Of a stretch of DNA of 64,000 bases, positions 62,789-64,000 are shown piece by piece (positions within the stretch are counted from its first letter, which is position 1; each line of letters starts with the position of its first letter). The notes below the pieces were generated by a model, which saw nothing but the letters and a program-made list of their open reading frames with translations, did not search any database and was not told the origin of the DNA. A program made the position numbers and the translations under genes. The DNA comes from Gemmata palustris (GTDB lineage Bacteria; Planctomycetota; Planctomycetia; Gemmatales; Gemmataceae), in assembly GCF_017939745.1 (NCBI RefSeq), contig NZ_JAGKQQ010000001.1, positions 434,001-498,000 of the forward strand, given 5' to 3'.

Positions 62789-63799
62789 TCAGTAGTTGGA
62801 GCCGACCACCCACCCGTCGGACCGGCCGCCGAGGTGGTACAGCACGCAGCTCGTGTCGCTCCACCCGGAGTTCCCGCCCGTGTTGACCGACATCTGGATG
62901 CCGCGCACCGAGCCGTCACCGAACACCGCGAGCACGACGCCCGTGTGGGCCGAACCGAAGCCGGGCTCCCAGAACTTCCCGTTGGCCGTCGCCCAGCTCA
63001 CGCGGGTCGTGTCGCTGTCCGGCAGCAGGGGAACCCAGTTCCCGACGAGACGCATGTTCGGCCAGTCGGAGTTGTGCGCCCAGCCCGGGATCTCCCACCA
63101 GTCCCAATCTGGCGTCGCGGTCGGCTGGTACTGCCGGGCGGAGACGGCTTTTTCCATGATGGCGATCGTGTTGGAGGTGCCGTCCGAGACGCCGGTCACG
63201 TTGACCGTGCTGTACTTCTGGGTCAGGGACGGGTTGTCGGTCCGCACGTGCCCGCCCTTGGTGATGATGCCCTTGAACGTGTTCTGCTCGTTCGGGTCCG
63301 GGGGCAGCGTGGCTTGCCACTGGTTGCCCCACTCCACCATCACGCCCGCGTAGTCGCCCATCGCGTACACCGAACCCCACGACGCGGGGGCGGACGCGCG
63401 GTTCCCGCGGGCCGGGCACAGGTACGTCTTCACCTGGATCTCGACCATCGCTTTGCCGATGCTCGCGTTCCAGTTGTTCGGCCCGCTCTGCTGGCCGATC
63501 TTGTACACGTTGTCCTGTTCGATGAAGGGGAGGATCTGGTACGCCCACCCCATCGTCTCGAACCCGACCCCGGTGTTCCCGAAGGCGGCGGACTGGGCGC
63601 CCGAGGTCGGGAAGTACCCGTAGGCCCCCTCGTGGGCGTGGAGCGCGATGCCGATCTGTTTCAGGTTGTTGCTGCACTGGATGCGCGCCGCGGCGGAGCG
63701 CACCTTTTGCACAGCCGGTAGGAGCAGGCCGATCAGGATCGCGATTATCGCGATCACAACGAGGAGCTCAATGAGCGTAAAACCGCGACGATGCCGCAT
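62789..63799 (-). CDS. DUF1559 protein with prepilin-type N-terminus
   Basis: A 336-residue protein. The N-terminus [31 protein letters not shown] is a type IV prepilin/pseudopilin signal (cleavage before Phe, Glu at +5), followed by the DUF1559 domain ([58 protein letters not shown] near the end). DUF1559 proteins are highly expanded in planctomycetes and thought to form or decorate pilus-like or surface structures; the exact role is unknown. The ATG at 63799 fits the signal. The lipoprotein gene follows. Confidence 0.95.
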   Translation of the reverse strand: MRHRRGFTLIELLVVIAIIAILIGLLLPAVQKVRSAAARIQCSNNLKQIGIALHAHEGAYGYFPTSGAQSAAFGNTGVGFETMGWAYQILPFIEQDNVYKIGQQSGPNNWNASIGKAMVEIQVKTYLCPARGNRASAPASWGSVYAMGDYAGVMVEWGNQWQATLPPDPNEQNTFKGIITKGGHVRTDNPSLTQKYSTVNVTGVSDGTSNTIAIMEKAVSARQYQPTATPDWDWWEIPGWAHNSDWPNMRLVGNWVPLLPDSDTTRVSWATANGKFWEPGFGSAHTGVVLAVFGDGSVRGIQMSVNTGGNSGWSDTSCVLYHLGGRSDGWVVGSNY

Positions 63800-63853
63800 G
63801 GGAGAGACCTCCGGCACGGGGAGAGAAGAAAAAATAGGCGATTCCGACCCGGC

Positions 63854-64000
63854 TACGACTTGGAAGCTTCAGGTGGAGAGACCCGGAACTCGGCGACCTG
63901 TAACCCCAAATCCGTTTCGTAAGTGTTGAAAATGATCAGGAACCCGATCCAGGACGGTCCGAACTTGGGCGCGTGCTTGTTATCGATCAGCGCCCCGGCC
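63854..64000 (-). CDS. C-terminal end of an unidentified protein (5' part outside the window)
   Basis: An open minus-strand frame enters from the window edge and stops at 63854 after 48 codons ([21 protein letters not shown] ... [14 protein letters not shown]). Composition is protein-like, and the gap of 54 bp to the DUF1559 start fits a gene in the same direction. Too little is visible to name it. Confidence 0.55.

Overview
This window is a GC-rich chromosomal segment from a planctomycete, most probably of the Gemmataceae. The evidence is the family mix: a DUF1549/DUF1553 cytochrome protein, a PVC-type membrane-bound dehydrogenase fused to HEAT repeats, heme and ThuA domains, a DUF1559 prepilin-like protein, three membrane-anchored Ser/Thr kinases, an ECF sigma factor next to a kinase, MJ0042-type zinc-ribbon proteins, a very large leucine-rich-repeat protein and SYLF proteins. 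Housekeeping genes (prfB, tsaE, hisDCB, SRP RNA) show it is core chromosome, not a plasmid or phage.

Layout. 1-11.9 kb is one long minus-strand block. Read in the direction of transcription it holds prkA, the SRP RNA with its terminator, a HicB-like/PIN toxin-antitoxin pair, yeaH (DUF444), two small unknown genes, a receptor kinase whose sensor domain resembles the urea-binding protein UrtA, spoVR, a small partner gene, a polytopic membrane protein with a 13-G tract, and a dienelactone hydrolase cut by the window edge. PrkA, YeaH and SpoVR are the classic stress/sporulation trio. 12.3-16.3 kb is plus-strand: a small anchored protein, a radical SAM protein and a NarL-type sensor histidine kinase. 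16.4-23.9 kb is minus-strand: a zinc-ribbon protein, an Hsp70-like ATPase with a coiled-coil partner, and hisD-hisC-hisB. 24.5-27.7 kb is plus-strand: a GAF/SpoIIE phosphatase, a ThuA protein and an AcpH-like phosphodiesterase. 27.7-28.6 kb has no gene I can support. 28.6-32.3 kb is minus-strand: two small genes, a TPR Ser/Thr kinase with an altered catalytic loop, and its ECF sigma factor.

At 32.8-35.3 kb a planctomycete-specific gene is split by a 1.7-kb ISKra4-like insertion sequence with a clean 9-bp target duplication. The IS transposase is itself frameshifted. 35.3-42.3 kb is a cluster of c-type cytochrome proteins (WD40, DUF1549/1553, two small cytochromes). 42.6-46.0 kb is minus-strand: a Ser/Thr kinase with an NPCBM-like sensor, tsaE, and prfB with the conserved CTTTGAC programmed +1 frameshift. 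Next come an SDR oxidoreductase, a secreted 642-residue protein, the large dehydrogenase-cytochrome-ThuA fusion, two small membrane proteins, a primary-like sigma factor, two SYLF proteins, the 1400-residue LRR protein, a lipoprotein and a DUF1559 protein.

Three themes recur. First, signalling: three eukaryotic-like kinases with different sensor halves (UrtA-like, TPR, NPCBM), a histidine kinase, a SpoIIE phosphatase, PrkA and two sigma factors. Second, planctomycete periplasmic cytochrome biology. Third, long near-perfect inverted repeats in gaps between co-directional genes; in three cases an arm abuts the downstream start codon (hisC, tsaE and the membrane gene at 2129), leaving no ordinary ribosome-binding site.
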